From NCBI GenBank assembly GCA_902495325.1, contig CABUWK010000032.1:1-26136 (forward strand): a DNA stretch of 26,136 nucleotides. Direction: 5' to 3'. Within the stretch, counting starts at the first letter, position 1. Each line of letters starts with the position of its first letter. The stretch is from an uncultured Acidiphilium sp. GTDB lineage: Bacteria > Bacillota > Clostridia > Christensenellales > Borkfalkiaceae. Under the pieces are notes generated by a model. The model did no database searches, was not told the DNA's origin, and saw only the letters and a program-made list of their open reading frames with translations. Shown here piece after piece: positions 1-6,993 of the stretch. The translations under genes and the position numbers were made by a program.

Positions 1-7
1 TCCGCCC

Positions 8-66
8 TTTTCCCCGATTTCTCTATTGATGTACGGAAAGTACTATCGATTTCGAAATCGGGAAAA
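8..66. repeat. Imperfect inverted repeat at left edge
   Basis: The arm at 8-21 (ttttccccgatttc) is complementary to 54-66 (gaaatcgggaaaa) apart from one missing base. A perfect 14-bp palindrome, CGATTTCGAAATCG, lies at 47-60 and overlaps the right arm. No T-run follows on either strand, so it does not look like a terminator. It may be the 3' flank of a gene outside the window or a protein-binding site; function unknown. Confidence 0.4.
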
Positions 67-101
67 ATCATCGGAAAATAAGCTCTTTAAGGCGCAAGGC
101 G

Positions 102-212
102 TTTTTACGGATGAAAAATCGTGTTTTGACAAGACAAACACCCGAGATAATACTCTCTCGTATATTGAAGGGTGTTTAACACAGTCATAAACCGATTTTT
201 CGCCGTAAAAAT
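102..212. repeat. Long imperfect inverted repeat (about 110 bp)
   Basis: The left arm, 102-143, starts tttttacgg and ends aaacaccc. It pairs with the right arm, 169-211, which starts gggtgttt and ends ccgtaaaaa, with a few mismatches and one bulge. The 25-base centre (144-168) is itself weakly self-complementary (aatac against gtatatt). The pairing is too long and imperfect for an ordinary terminator and has no T-tract. It could be a structured RNA, a MITE-like relic or a cruciform site. No target-site duplication or transposase is visible. Confidence 0.55.
126..153 (+). promoter_or_regulatory. Promoter-like sequence inside the inverted repeat
   Basis: TTGACA at 126-131 is followed after 16 bases by TAATAC at 148-153, a fair sigma-A match. 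No plus-strand gene follows before the terminator at 323-361. If active it would make a short untranslated RNA of roughly 200 bases. It could equally be a chance match in A/T-rich palindromic DNA. Confidence 0.3.
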
Positions 213-322
213 AGTTAGTGATGGCGAATGCTAAGCCTATTTTTCTCCGATCGTAAGCTTGCTAAATTTTATTGCATTCCGCAAGGAGAAATGATTTCCG
301 CTTTGCCCCGAAGATTTAGACG

Positions 323-361
323 AAAAAAGTGCCGACGCAAAAAACGCGCAGGCACTTTTTT
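323..361 (-). terminator. Rho-independent terminator, probably bidirectional
   Basis: The stem aaaaaagtgcc (323-333) pairs with ggcactttttt (351-361). It gives a GC-containing hairpin with a U-tract when read from either strand. It lies 32 bp past the stop codon of the minus-strand membrane-protein gene and would end that transcript. It would also end any plus-strand transcript starting near position 160. Confidence 0.75.
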
Positions 362-392
362 AAAAAGAAGTGTTTTTCGGGCAAATGTTCGA

Positions 393-944
393 TCATCTGA
401 GAAGAAGCTTTCCGAGGGACAGAACACCGGAAGAAATCGCGGTGATTCCGCCGACGATCGCGCCGTAACCGAGTTTCCAAACTGTGGAGTTTTCGCTGTT
501 ATACTCGGCAAATTTGTGCGTTCCCGAGAAATTGACGCCGATCAGGGAAGATCCGCCTTCCGTTGTGATCGAGGAAAACTGCAAGGGAAAGAAAAAGAGG
601 ATCCCGCCCGCGATCAGGGCAGCCGCGGCAACAAACGTGACAAGTTTGTTCTTTTTGCCGATCCCGAGCATCTGAAGAACGAGAGACAACAGCCCTATGG
701 TTACGAGCAGATATGCGAGAAGGTTCGGGAAAGAAAAATTGATTTTCGCAGACGCGGAAAAAAGCGAGTTGCCGCCGGCGGAAATCGTGTAGCCGAAAGC
801 AAGTTTCAAACCGTTGTAAACGGTGTCTCCGTCATTTGCCGAGACGATCTGCGGCAGGAAAATCATGACGAATGCCGCGATTGCGAGCAATACGCCCCCG
901 AACGTACAAACCTTTTTTAAGGTTTTTGCCTGTTTTGTTTTCAT
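393..944 (-). CDS. Small four-helix membrane protein of unknown function
   Basis: This 183-residue protein is not recognised as a named family. Hydrophobic segments lie at about residues 14-34, 72-94, 100-122 and 155-178. The first follows a Lys-rich N-terminus (MKTKQAKTLKKV) and could be a signal anchor. The loop between helices 1 and 2 (about 35-70) is polar and rich in Gly, Ser and Asn, as is the loop after helix 3, which suggests exposed loops. A purine-rich GGAGG site lies about 10 bases before the ATG, which fixes the start at 944. The gene stands alone, divergent from the regulator at 1436, and has its own terminator at 323-361. Long plus-strand frames over it are Lys/Arg-rich shadows. 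Nothing ties it to the sugar operon except proximity. Confidence 0.75.
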   Translation of the reverse strand: MKTKQAKTLKKVCTFGGVLLAIAAFVMIFLPQIVSANDGDTVYNGLKLAFGYTISAGGNSLFSASAKINFSFPNLLAYLLVTIGLLSLVLQMLGIGKKNKLVTFVAAAALIAGGILFFFPLQFSSITTEGGSSLIGVNFSGTHKFAEYNSENSTVWKLGYGAIVGGITAISSGVLSLGKLLLR

Positions 945-1033
945 AAAAATTCAGCCTCCGTTGTGTTTCGACCGATCGTGACTTCCGGATCGGTATGAAA
1001 TATCGTTTCAAGAAAATGCGCATTTCCTATGTT

Positions 1034-1063
1034 ATGATAGCACAGGAACATGCAAAATGGCAA
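1034..1063 (-). promoter_or_regulatory. Candidate promoter for the 4-TM membrane protein
   Basis: Read on the minus strand, TTGCCA (complement of 1058-1063) is followed after 18 bases by TATCAT (complement of 1034-1039). This lies about 90 bp upstream of the start codon at 944. It is a moderate sigma-A match and the best seen in this orientation in the divergent spacer. Confidence 0.4.
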
Positions 1064-1310
1064 GTTAAGAACGGCGAAATTATCGCGTAAATTATTTCAT
1101 GAAATTTTTAGGGCTTTCATGCAACAAAACACAAATTTGTATTCTGCGTTTACGGGTAAGTTATGTCTGACGATAAATCCGACAAATCATGTTGTAGTAT
1201 CCGACAGTTCGTTTTTAGTGGAGAAAAGGCAATGAAGGTATAGTTTTGTGCATAAGAGTGAATAATGCATGAAAATATAAAAGAGATGTCTCATTTTTAC
1301 CTTATTCTAA
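1064..1310. other. AT-rich divergent spacer without a gene
   Basis: No supported gene lies between the two divergent promoters. A 61-codon frame at 1050-1235 has no ribosome binding site and an unremarkable composition. A weak dyad is present: tgcat at 1249-1253 and atgca at 1265-1269, about 40 bp upstream of the AraC gene's -35 box. It could be an operator, but there is no further support. Confidence 0.4.
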
Positions 1311-1339
1311 TTGACAAACGGGATAATTATTTGTAAAAT
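1311..1339 (+). promoter_or_regulatory. Strong sigma-A promoter of the first AraC-type gene
   Basis: A perfect TTGACA at 1311-1316 is followed by a 17-base spacer and TAAAAT at 1334-1339. Transcription would start near 1346, leaving a leader of about 90 bases before the start codon at 1436. No strong hairpin is evident in that leader. Confidence 0.75.
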
Positions 1340-1435
1340 ATCAGTATAGGATAAATCGAATGCGCTTGTCCGGATAGTTTGTCTGCTATGCGCGGAATGT
1401 GTCGTTTTGTTTGTCCGCAACGGAGGGAATGAAAA

Positions 1436-2227
1436 ATGAACAGAATCAAAAAAATCAGAATCGAGGATTTTCGTACCGACTCGCTTGTGATGTCGGAAGA
1501 AAACCGCTACGTAAGGTACATGCCAATGCTTTGTATCGCACAGTCCACCGTCGGCAGATATCGCATTTCGATCGACGATGCGCCCGAACGCGAGACTGCC
1601 TGCAAAGGGGTATACGTCGCGCCTGCTTATTCCAGACAGGCGATCACGCATGTGCTTGACGAGAAAACCGGAACGATGCGTGCCCATTGGCTTGCGCTTG
1701 ACGTGAGGGTAAACGGCGATTACCGGCTGGAAGATATGTTCCGTATTCCGACGGTTCTGCCCACGGAATATAACCGCGAGATCGACGCCGCGATCGAAGA
1801 GATCGCTTCGGAAGAATGCAACCTTTTAAGAAAAGAACAACTGATGTTCCGCATTGTGGAAATTCTCGTGTTGTGTTCCGAACCGATCGATCTTCGCCGT
1901 ACAAAGGAACTTTCCGCCGCGCTCAAGTGGATCGATCAGAATCCCGCGGAACATGCGGAAGTGAAAAAGCTCAGCGATATGTGCCACATGTCTCAGGTCG
2001 TATTCTTCCGTAAATTCAAGCAGGTGCTCGGGATCACGTCTTCGTCGTACTGCAACAGAAGAAGGATCGCCCTTGCAATGGAATTGCTTGAAACTTCCGA
2101 TATGTCCGTTACGGACGTCGGTATCGAATGCGGTATTCCGGACGCCTATTATTTCTCGAAAATATTCAAAATGTATACGGATCTCGCCCCGACGGCTTTC
2201 CGTTCCATGATGAGATACAGCAAATAA
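1436..2227 (+). CDS. AraC-family transcriptional regulator (monocistronic)
   Basis: A 263-residue DNA-binding regulator. The N-terminal part (about 15-110) is cupin-like, the place where AraC proteins often sense a sugar. The C-terminal part (about 160-260) holds two helix-turn-helix motifs. The first includes VKKLSDMCHMSQVVFFRKFK and the second SVTDVGIECGIPDAYYFSKI, ending with the family's typical 'TPxxFR'-like segment, here LAPTAFRSM. Length is normal for the family. GGAGGG at 1422-1427 sits 8 bases before the ATG and decides the start. It has its own promoter at 1311-1339, and terminators follow from 2278. It faces the sugar operon and is a likely controller of it or of the divergent gene, but no operator can be assigned. 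It is clearly distinct in sequence from the second AraC protein at 4688. Effector unknown. Confidence 0.9.
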   Translation: MNRIKKIRIEDFRTDSLVMSEENRYVRYMPMLCIAQSTVGRYRISIDDAPERETACKGVYVAPAYSRQAITHVLDEKTGTMRAHWLALDVRVNGDYRLEDMFRIPTVLPTEYNREIDAAIEEIASEECNLLRKEQLMFRIVEILVLCSEPIDLRRTKELSAALKWIDQNPAEHAEVKKLSDMCHMSQVVFFRKFKQVLGITSSSYCNRRRIALAMELLETSDMSVTDVGIECGIPDAYYFSKIFKMYTDLAPTAFRSMMRYSK

Positions 2228-2277
2228 TTTCCGCTTTTTTGCCCGTCGCTACACGGGCTGACCCGTGCGGAAAACAT

Positions 2278-2326
2278 AAAAAACCGCCTGTAAGTCGATT
2301 AACGGTCGATTTACAAGCGGTTTTTT
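2278..2326 (+). terminator. Terminator after the first AraC-type gene
   Basis: The arm from about 2278 (aaaaaccgcctgtaa) pairs with tttacaagcggttttt ending near 2326, and a T-rich tail follows. The stop codon is at 2225-2227. An upstream GC-rich foldback at 2231-2270 (cccgt/acggg) adds further structure. Confidence 0.8.
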
Positions 2327-2370
2327 ATTTATCTCCCGGTAGCCGAGAGAGATATGAATGAAAAGCGGAT

Positions 2371-2400
2371 GCCGTGCGGGGTTTGCACGGCGTTTTTTTT
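2371..2400 (+). terminator. Second terminator in the insulating spacer
   Basis: gccgtgc (2371-2377) pairs perfectly with gcacggc (2385-2391) over a 7-base loop. A run of eight T follows (2393-2400). This is a textbook Rho-independent terminator. Confidence 0.85.
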
Positions 2401-2437
2401 CTGCCTGGGGAAGTGCTTTTTTGTTGCCAGAATCAGG

Positions 2438-2504
2438 AAAATGCGCTTTTTTACCATATTCCGTAAAGATATTTATGTGTATTTGCCATAAAAAGCGCGC
2501 TTTT
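2438..2504. repeat. Inverted repeat between terminators
   Basis: aaaatgcgcttttt near 2438-2451 is complementary to aaaagcgcgctttt near 2491-2504 with a small bulge. The arms flank about 40 bases of A/T-rich sequence. It could be an additional termination structure or a degraded regulatory site. A 67-codon frame across it (2358-2561) runs through two terminators and is not a gene. Confidence 0.4.
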
Positions 2505-2533
2505 CGGCAAAAATCCGTTCATAGGGACGATCG

Positions 2534-2571
2534 GAAAAAAACGGCTCGTTTTGAAAACTGAGCCGTTTTTT
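2534..2571 (+). terminator. Third terminator, just upstream of the operon promoter
   Basis: acggctc (2541-2547) pairs with gagccgt (2560-2566), and inner gttt/aaac pairing extends the stem. It is flanked by an A-run (2534-2540) and a T-run (2566-2571), so it could work in both directions. It ends 5 bases before the -35 box of the next promoter and shields the operon from read-through. Confidence 0.8.
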
Positions 2572-2575
2572 ACTA

Positions 2576-2604
2576 TTGAGTAACGGCTTGTTTTATGTTA
2601 AAAT
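2576..2604 (+). promoter_or_regulatory. Main promoter of the glycan-utilisation operon
   Basis: TTGAGT at 2576-2581 is followed by a 17-base spacer and TAAAAT at 2599-2604, with an extended -10 TG at 2596-2597. The predicted leader is about 105 bases to the start codon at 2718, with no clear riboswitch fold. It is the only convincing promoter seen before the 11 same-strand genes that follow. One or both AraC proteins would be expected to act here, but no operator was identified. Confidence 0.75.
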
Positions 2605-2717
2605 AAATACGCTGAAATTATGTGGATTAAAAACGCAAGATTTCTTTTCCGGATCCTTTGCGGGCAGGTCTGCGGGATCTGTCCGGGCTGACGGGAAGGA
2701 AATTTACGAGGTAAAAT

Positions 2718-4691
2718 ATGGCGCAAGCGGAATGGATCTGGTATCCGGACGATTTCGAAATCGAATTGTCCAATCGATTTATGGCGGAGCGGTATGAGAG
2801 AGACGTGATGATCCCGCCTTTCTGGAAAACCGCTACGTGCTATCAGAACGTGAAATTCAGAAAAACATTCGATCTTTCGCGGGAAGAATATGTAAAAATA
2901 ACGACGGAAGGCGTTTTTAACGTCATGATGGACGGCGCTTATCTGTATTCGGTAAAAAACGGTTTTTCCGTGCCAGCGGGCAGACACGAGATCGTGGTAT
3001 CCGTATACAACGGAAACGGGCTTCCCTGCCTGAAGCTGGAAGGCGAAACGATCGTCACGGACGGAGACTGGGAAGTGACCTGCAACGATCACGTGATGAA
3101 AAAAGCGGGATGTGACGGGGAGTTTTTAAGCGGCAACACGCCCAACACCTTCCGCCTTCCTTCCCGGGAAGTGTTTCCGAAAAGAACCATCCCGTTTCCC
3201 GGGGGAATCGTTTACGATTTCGGCGAAGAGATGTTCGCCCGCGTAAAGCTGACGGATGCCGTTTTCGGCGAAAATCCCCGCGTTTATTACGGAGAGAGCT
3301 TTGCGGAAGCAACGGATCCGGAAAACTGTGAGCTTATCAGCGAAGATTTCGAAGAAAAAGAGGGATATGTTACCGTTTCGATCGCAAAGGCGTTCCGCTA
3401 TGTGGTAACGGAGAATCTTTCTTTCTCCACTCTTTCCGCCTTTGCGGAACTTTCGCCGGGCAGGTGCAGAAGTTCGTTCGTTTGCGACAATGAGGAGATC
3501 AACGCCGTTTACAAAGTGGCGGAGAGAACGATGGAACTGTGTTCGCGGGAATTTATTCTCGACGGCATCAAGAGAGACCGCTGGCTCTGGGGGGCTGACG
3601 TGTACCAGTCCTCGCTGATGCATTATTACAGCTTTTTCGACACGAAATCGATCAAGCGTTCCATGATCGCCCTGTTCGGAAAATCTCCGTTTAATCTGTA
3701 TATCAATCATATCATGGATTATTCTTTCTTCTGGATCATCTGTTTCGACGATTATCTCACCCATTCGGGAGACGAGAAGTTCGGCAGAGAGAATTGCGGA
3801 AAAGCTTTCGAGATCCTCGATTACTGCCTCGGCAGAAGAGACGAAAACGGACTGATGGATTCCCGCCCGGACGACTGGGTATTCGTGGACTGGGCGGATC
3901 TCGACAATACGGGCGAGGTCTGTTGCGAGCAGATGCTGCTCGTTGTGGCTCTGAAACGCTGCGTCGGGCTTGCCGCAAAATTCGGTTATCCGGAGAAAGA
4001 GGCGGAATATGCGGAAATTCTGAAGGAAACGGAGAAAAAACTCGAAAAATTCTGGCTTCCCGAAAAGAACGCTTATACGTATTCTTATAAAAACGGAAAG
4101 CCGGATAACAAAATACTGATGCATCCGAACATCTTTGCCGTATTGTTCGACCTGTGCGATGAAGAGAGAAAAAAGGCGATCTGCGGGAACGTGCTGAAAA
4201 ATCCGTCCGTTCCGAAGATCGTTACGCCTTATATGCGCTTTTACGAGCTTTCCGCGCTGTGCCGCCTCGGCGATACGCGCTACGTGACGGAAGAGATCGG
4301 AAAGTATTGGGGCGCGATGATCAAAGAGGGCGCCACGACGTTCTGGGAACGGTATGACAGCGAGGAAAAGGGAGACGAAAAATACGCCATGTACGGCAGG
4401 AAATACGGTAAAAGCCTTTGCCATGCCTGGGGCGCGACCCCGCTGTACCTGCTCGGCAGATACGTGGTCGGTCTGAAAGCGGCGGACGACGCGAAGTCCT
4501 TTACGATCGCTCCCGATCTCGCGGGGCTGAAGTGGTTCCGCGCGGAAATGCCCCTCGTGAAGGGCTGCGTGAAGGCGGAAGCCGACGAAAAAAAGATCCG
4601 CGTGTATTCGAGCGAACTCGGCGGCGTGCTGATCGCGGGAGACCGCAGATATCCCGTCCGTCCGGGCGAGTGGACTGAGGTTGCAAGATGA
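2718..4691 (+). CDS. Intracellular GH78-type alpha-L-rhamnosidase
   Basis: A 657-residue protein without a signal peptide, expected to hydrolyse terminal alpha-L-rhamnosyl (or related) residues from imported oligosaccharides. A beta-sandwich opens the protein (AEWIWYPDDFEI, residues 4-15). A second lies at about 150-245, then the (alpha/alpha)6 barrel from about 260 to 590 and a short C-terminal beta domain. The family's catalytic segment appears as DGIKRDRWLWGAD (282-294), in place of the classic DCPxRExRxWxGD. The later acid motif is TTFWERYD, with Glu544, followed by SLCHAWGATP. The position usually Glu (287) is Asp here. It is shorter than many GH78 enzymes because accessory domains are missing. 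The start follows an acgaggt site. The stop codon overlaps the next start (ATGA). Rhamnosidase activity is family inference; the exact linkage is unknown. Confidence 0.85.
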   Translation: MAQAEWIWYPDDFEIELSNRFMAERYERDVMIPPFWKTATCYQNVKFRKTFDLSREEYVKITTEGVFNVMMDGAYLYSVKNGFSVPAGRHEIVVSVYNGNGLPCLKLEGETIVTDGDWEVTCNDHVMKKAGCDGEFLSGNTPNTFRLPSREVFPKRTIPFPGGIVYDFGEEMFARVKLTDAVFGENPRVYYGESFAEATDPENCELISEDFEEKEGYVTVSIAKAFRYVVTENLSFSTLSAFAELSPGRCRSSFVCDNEEINAVYKVAERTMELCSREFILDGIKRDRWLWGADVYQSSLMHYYSFFDTKSIKRSMIALFGKSPFNLYINHIMDYSFFWIICFDDYLTHSGDEKFGRENCGKAFEILDYCLGRRDENGLMDSRPDDWVFVDWADLDNTGEVCCEQMLLVVALKRCVGLAAKFGYPEKEAEYAEILKETEKKLEKFWLPEKNAYTYSYKNGKPDNKILMHPNIFAVLFDLCDEERKKAICGNVLKNPSVPKIVTPYMRFYELSALCRLGDTRYVTEEIGKYWGAMIKEGATTFWERYDSEEKGDEKYAMYGRKYGKSLCHAWGATPLYLLGRYVVGLKAADDAKSFTIAPDLAGLKWFRAEMPLVKGCVKAEADEKKIRVYSSELGGVLIAGDRRYPVRPGEWTEVAR

Positions 4692-5521
4692 TATTCAATA
4701 TAAAAATGTACGACCCCGAAAAACTGTACGCCGTCGTGAAGAGCGTCGGGTACGAGTCGGTGCTCCGCCACAGCCACGAGTTCATCGAAATGGTGTACGT
4801 GGAAAGCGGAACGGCGGTGCAGAAGATCAATTTCGAAACGATCGAACTGAAAGCGGGCGATCTGTTCGTGATCGCGGACGACAGCGAACACAACATGCGC
4901 CCCACCTGCGAGGAAAACGATTTCCGCGTGGTGAATATTATCTGGTGCAAGGAGTTTATCGATTTCGATTATTCCGTGTTTTCCCCCGTGACCCCCGTGA
5001 ACATCGCCGCCTATCCCGAAATGACGGAGTGGATTTATAAAGCCCTCAGCGTTTACGAGGAGAGGGGAAAATATGCGGACGGACTGGTGAGAGGCTGTGT
5101 GTATTTCCTGCTGAGCAATCTCGCGATGATCCGCGAAGGCGCGTTCGGCGGCAAACGGGAAAGAAACCGCAACGCCGATTACGTGGCGCAGGCGGTGAAG
5201 TATATTTCCGATCATTTCGACGGAAAGATCTCTCTTGCGGACGTCGCGGGGAGCGTCGGGCTTTCGAACGGTTATCTGCAAAAACTTTTCAAAAAAGAAC
5301 GACAGACTTCCGTGATCGAATACCTTCTCCGGTATCGGGTGGAGCAGGGGTGCAAACTTCTGCTCGAAACGGATAAAACGGTGGCGGAGATCAGCGACGG
5401 GATCGGCTTTTCGGACATCAAGAATTTCCATTATACCTTCAAACGGGTGACCGGCATGACGCCGAACGAATACCGGCGCACGCACAAAATGAAACTTACG
5501 GAGAAAGAGAAATATGACTGA
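4688..5521 (+). CDS. AraC-family regulator with cupin sensor domain
   Basis: A 277-residue regulator. An N-terminal cupin lies at about 20-95, with RHSHEFIEMVYVESG and the second cupin strand ELKAGDLFVIADDSEHN. The C-terminal HTH domain (about 168-268) includes ISLADVAGSVGLSNGYLQKL and TVAEISDGIGFSDIKNFHYT, ending in TGMTPNEYRR. These are canonical AraC features. It overlaps the upstream rhamnosidase by 4 bp and the downstream permease by 8 bp, so it is translationally coupled inside the operon. By analogy with similarly embedded regulators, it is likely to sense an oligosaccharide imported by the neighbouring transporter and activate the operon, but that is inference. Length is normal and no residue is obviously missing. 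Confidence 0.93.
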   Translation: MIFNIKMYDPEKLYAVVKSVGYESVLRHSHEFIEMVYVESGTAVQKINFETIELKAGDLFVIADDSEHNMRPTCEENDFRVVNIIWCKEFIDFDYSVFSPVTPVNIAAYPEMTEWIYKALSVYEERGKYADGLVRGCVYFLLSNLAMIREGAFGGKRERNRNADYVAQAVKYISDHFDGKISLADVAGSVGLSNGYLQKLFKKERQTSVIEYLLRYRVEQGCKLLLETDKTVAEISDGIGFSDIKNFHYTFKRVTGMTPNEYRRTHKMKLTEKEKYD

Positions 5522-6977
5522 TACGAAAACCTTATCTTCCGGGCAGAATACGGCGCGGGGAAAGCTCGCCCCGGAAGCAGTGAAGGGGATCATCGTCACG
5601 TCGGTCGCGGCAATTTGCCTGATCGCGTTCCTGTTTCTGGGAATGATCCGGAAAAGCCAGATGGATCTCGGCGCGACGTACGATTATTCTTTTGTGAAAT
5701 TTCTGCAGATCGCGTTTTCCGCGGGCGGTTACCGCGTTTACGATGGGTACGGCAATCTGCTCGACGTCAGTTTCCCCGCGATCGTCCTTTATATCGCGAT
5801 CGTTCTGTTTGTCCTTCTTCTTCTCACGATCGTGTTTCTTTGTCTCAGATATACTTGTCTGAAACAGGTGAAGAACGTTTCTGCGGTCGCGCATTGGGTC
5901 TGTCTTGCGGATGCCGCGGCGTTTATGGCGGTATATCTCTTCCTGATGTTCTATAAGGGGGAAGTGACCAAGCTTTACGACGGCGAAACGACCCTTTACT
6001 ATCGCGCTTTCGAGTGCAGACCGCTCATTCTCGTGATTTCTCTCGCCATGGCGTTCGAGGCCGTGCTCGAAAAGAAGATCGGAAACAAAACGGTCGGATT
6101 GATCAGGCGTTTTCTTCCCATTTACGGGTTTATGGTGATTCCGCTCGCGTTTATTTTCGTGTTCAATCTCTATCCCATCGTCATTCAGAGCGTGCTTTCT
6201 TTCAAAGATCACACGATGAGCGGTTCGGTGTGGAACGGCGAGTGGGTCGGTTTCAAGCATTTCAAAACGATTTTTACCGATCCTTCCATGCTCGAAGTGA
6301 TCGGAAGGACCCTTTACATCAGCATGCTTCGTCTCGTGGTCGGCATTCTGCCCTCTCTGATCCTTTCGATCTGTCTTTACGATCTGAAAAGCAAGACGAT
6401 GCGCAGTATTTTTCAGAATATCGTTTACATTCCCCACTTTTTCAGCTGGGTGGTGGTGTATGCGATCACTTACGCGCTTTTAAGCCCGAACGGACTGATC
6501 AACACTCTTTTCCACGGTTCCACCGATTATATCGTAAACGAAAAGTGGTTCATGCCGATCGTGATCGTAACGGCGGTGTGGAAAGAGCTCGGCTGGGGCA
6601 CGATTCTCTATCTTGCGGCTCTTTCCGGAGTGGATATCTCCCTGTTCGAAGCTGCGAAGATCGACGGAGCTTCTCCCTTGCAGCGCATCTGGCACGTGAC
6701 CCTTCCCGGGATCAAATCGACTGTCGTTTTCCTTACGGTCATGTCTCTCGGCAGCATTTTAAAGGGCGCCGGCGGCGAGCAGTTGCTCCTTTTCTACAGT
6801 TCGTCGACCAAAAAACAAGCGCTCGTGATCGACACGTGGCTCGTCTGGACGGGATTGAAGGAATTTAAATACAGCCTCGGCGCGGCGATGGGCTTCTTCC
6901 AGTCCGCGATCGGCATGATCATGGTGCTCGGCAGCAACTATCTCAGCAAAAAACTTTGCGACGTGAGCATGTGGTAA
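5514..6977 (+). CDS. ABC oligosaccharide importer permease (LplB-type) with N-terminal membrane extension
   Basis: A 487-residue inner-membrane permease. The core (about 197-487) looks like a complete LplB/YtcP-partner permease: it opens RRFLPIYGFMVIPLAFIF and carries the EAA loop that contacts the ATPase, EAAKIDGASP (379-388). Typical LplB proteins are about 290-320 residues. Here roughly 195 extra residues precede the core, with further hydrophobic segments at about 24-44, 85-112, 126-146 and 167-185. The frame is open and continuous from the ATG that overlaps the AraC gene, so the extension appears real and not a second gene. Together with the next permease and the lipoprotein at 7959 it would import a complex glycan fragment. 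No ATPase gene is seen in the window. The extension's role is unknown. Confidence 0.9.
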   Translation: MTDTKTLSSGQNTARGKLAPEAVKGIIVTSVAAICLIAFLFLGMIRKSQMDLGATYDYSFVKFLQIAFSAGGYRVYDGYGNLLDVSFPAIVLYIAIVLFVLLLLTIVFLCLRYTCLKQVKNVSAVAHWVCLADAAAFMAVYLFLMFYKGEVTKLYDGETTLYYRAFECRPLILVISLAMAFEAVLEKKIGNKTVGLIRRFLPIYGFMVIPLAFIFVFNLYPIVIQSVLSFKDHTMSGSVWNGEWVGFKHFKTIFTDPSMLEVIGRTLYISMLRLVVGILPSLILSICLYDLKSKTMRSIFQNIVYIPHFFSWVVVYAITYALLSPNGLINTLFHGSTDYIVNEKWFMPIVIVTAVWKELGWGTILYLAALSGVDISLFEAAKIDGASPLQRIWHVTLPGIKSTVVFLTVMSLGSILKGAGGEQLLLFYSSSTKKQALVIDTWLVWTGLKEFKYSLGAAMGFFQSAIGMIMVLGSNYLSKKLCDVSMW

Positions 6978-6993
6978 AGGAGGGAAAAGGACA

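Noticed and set aside
228..920. 230-codon plus-strand frame over the membrane-protein gene
   Set aside because: It is extremely Lys/Arg-rich, runs through the terminator at 323-361, and is antisense to a well-formed membrane protein with a good ribosome binding site.
1050..1235. 61-codon plus-strand frame in the divergent spacer
   Set aside because: No ribosome binding site, no domain, and it lies across a candidate promoter.
2358..2561. 67-codon plus-strand frame
   Set aside because: It reads through two clear hairpins with T-tracts and has no ribosome binding site.
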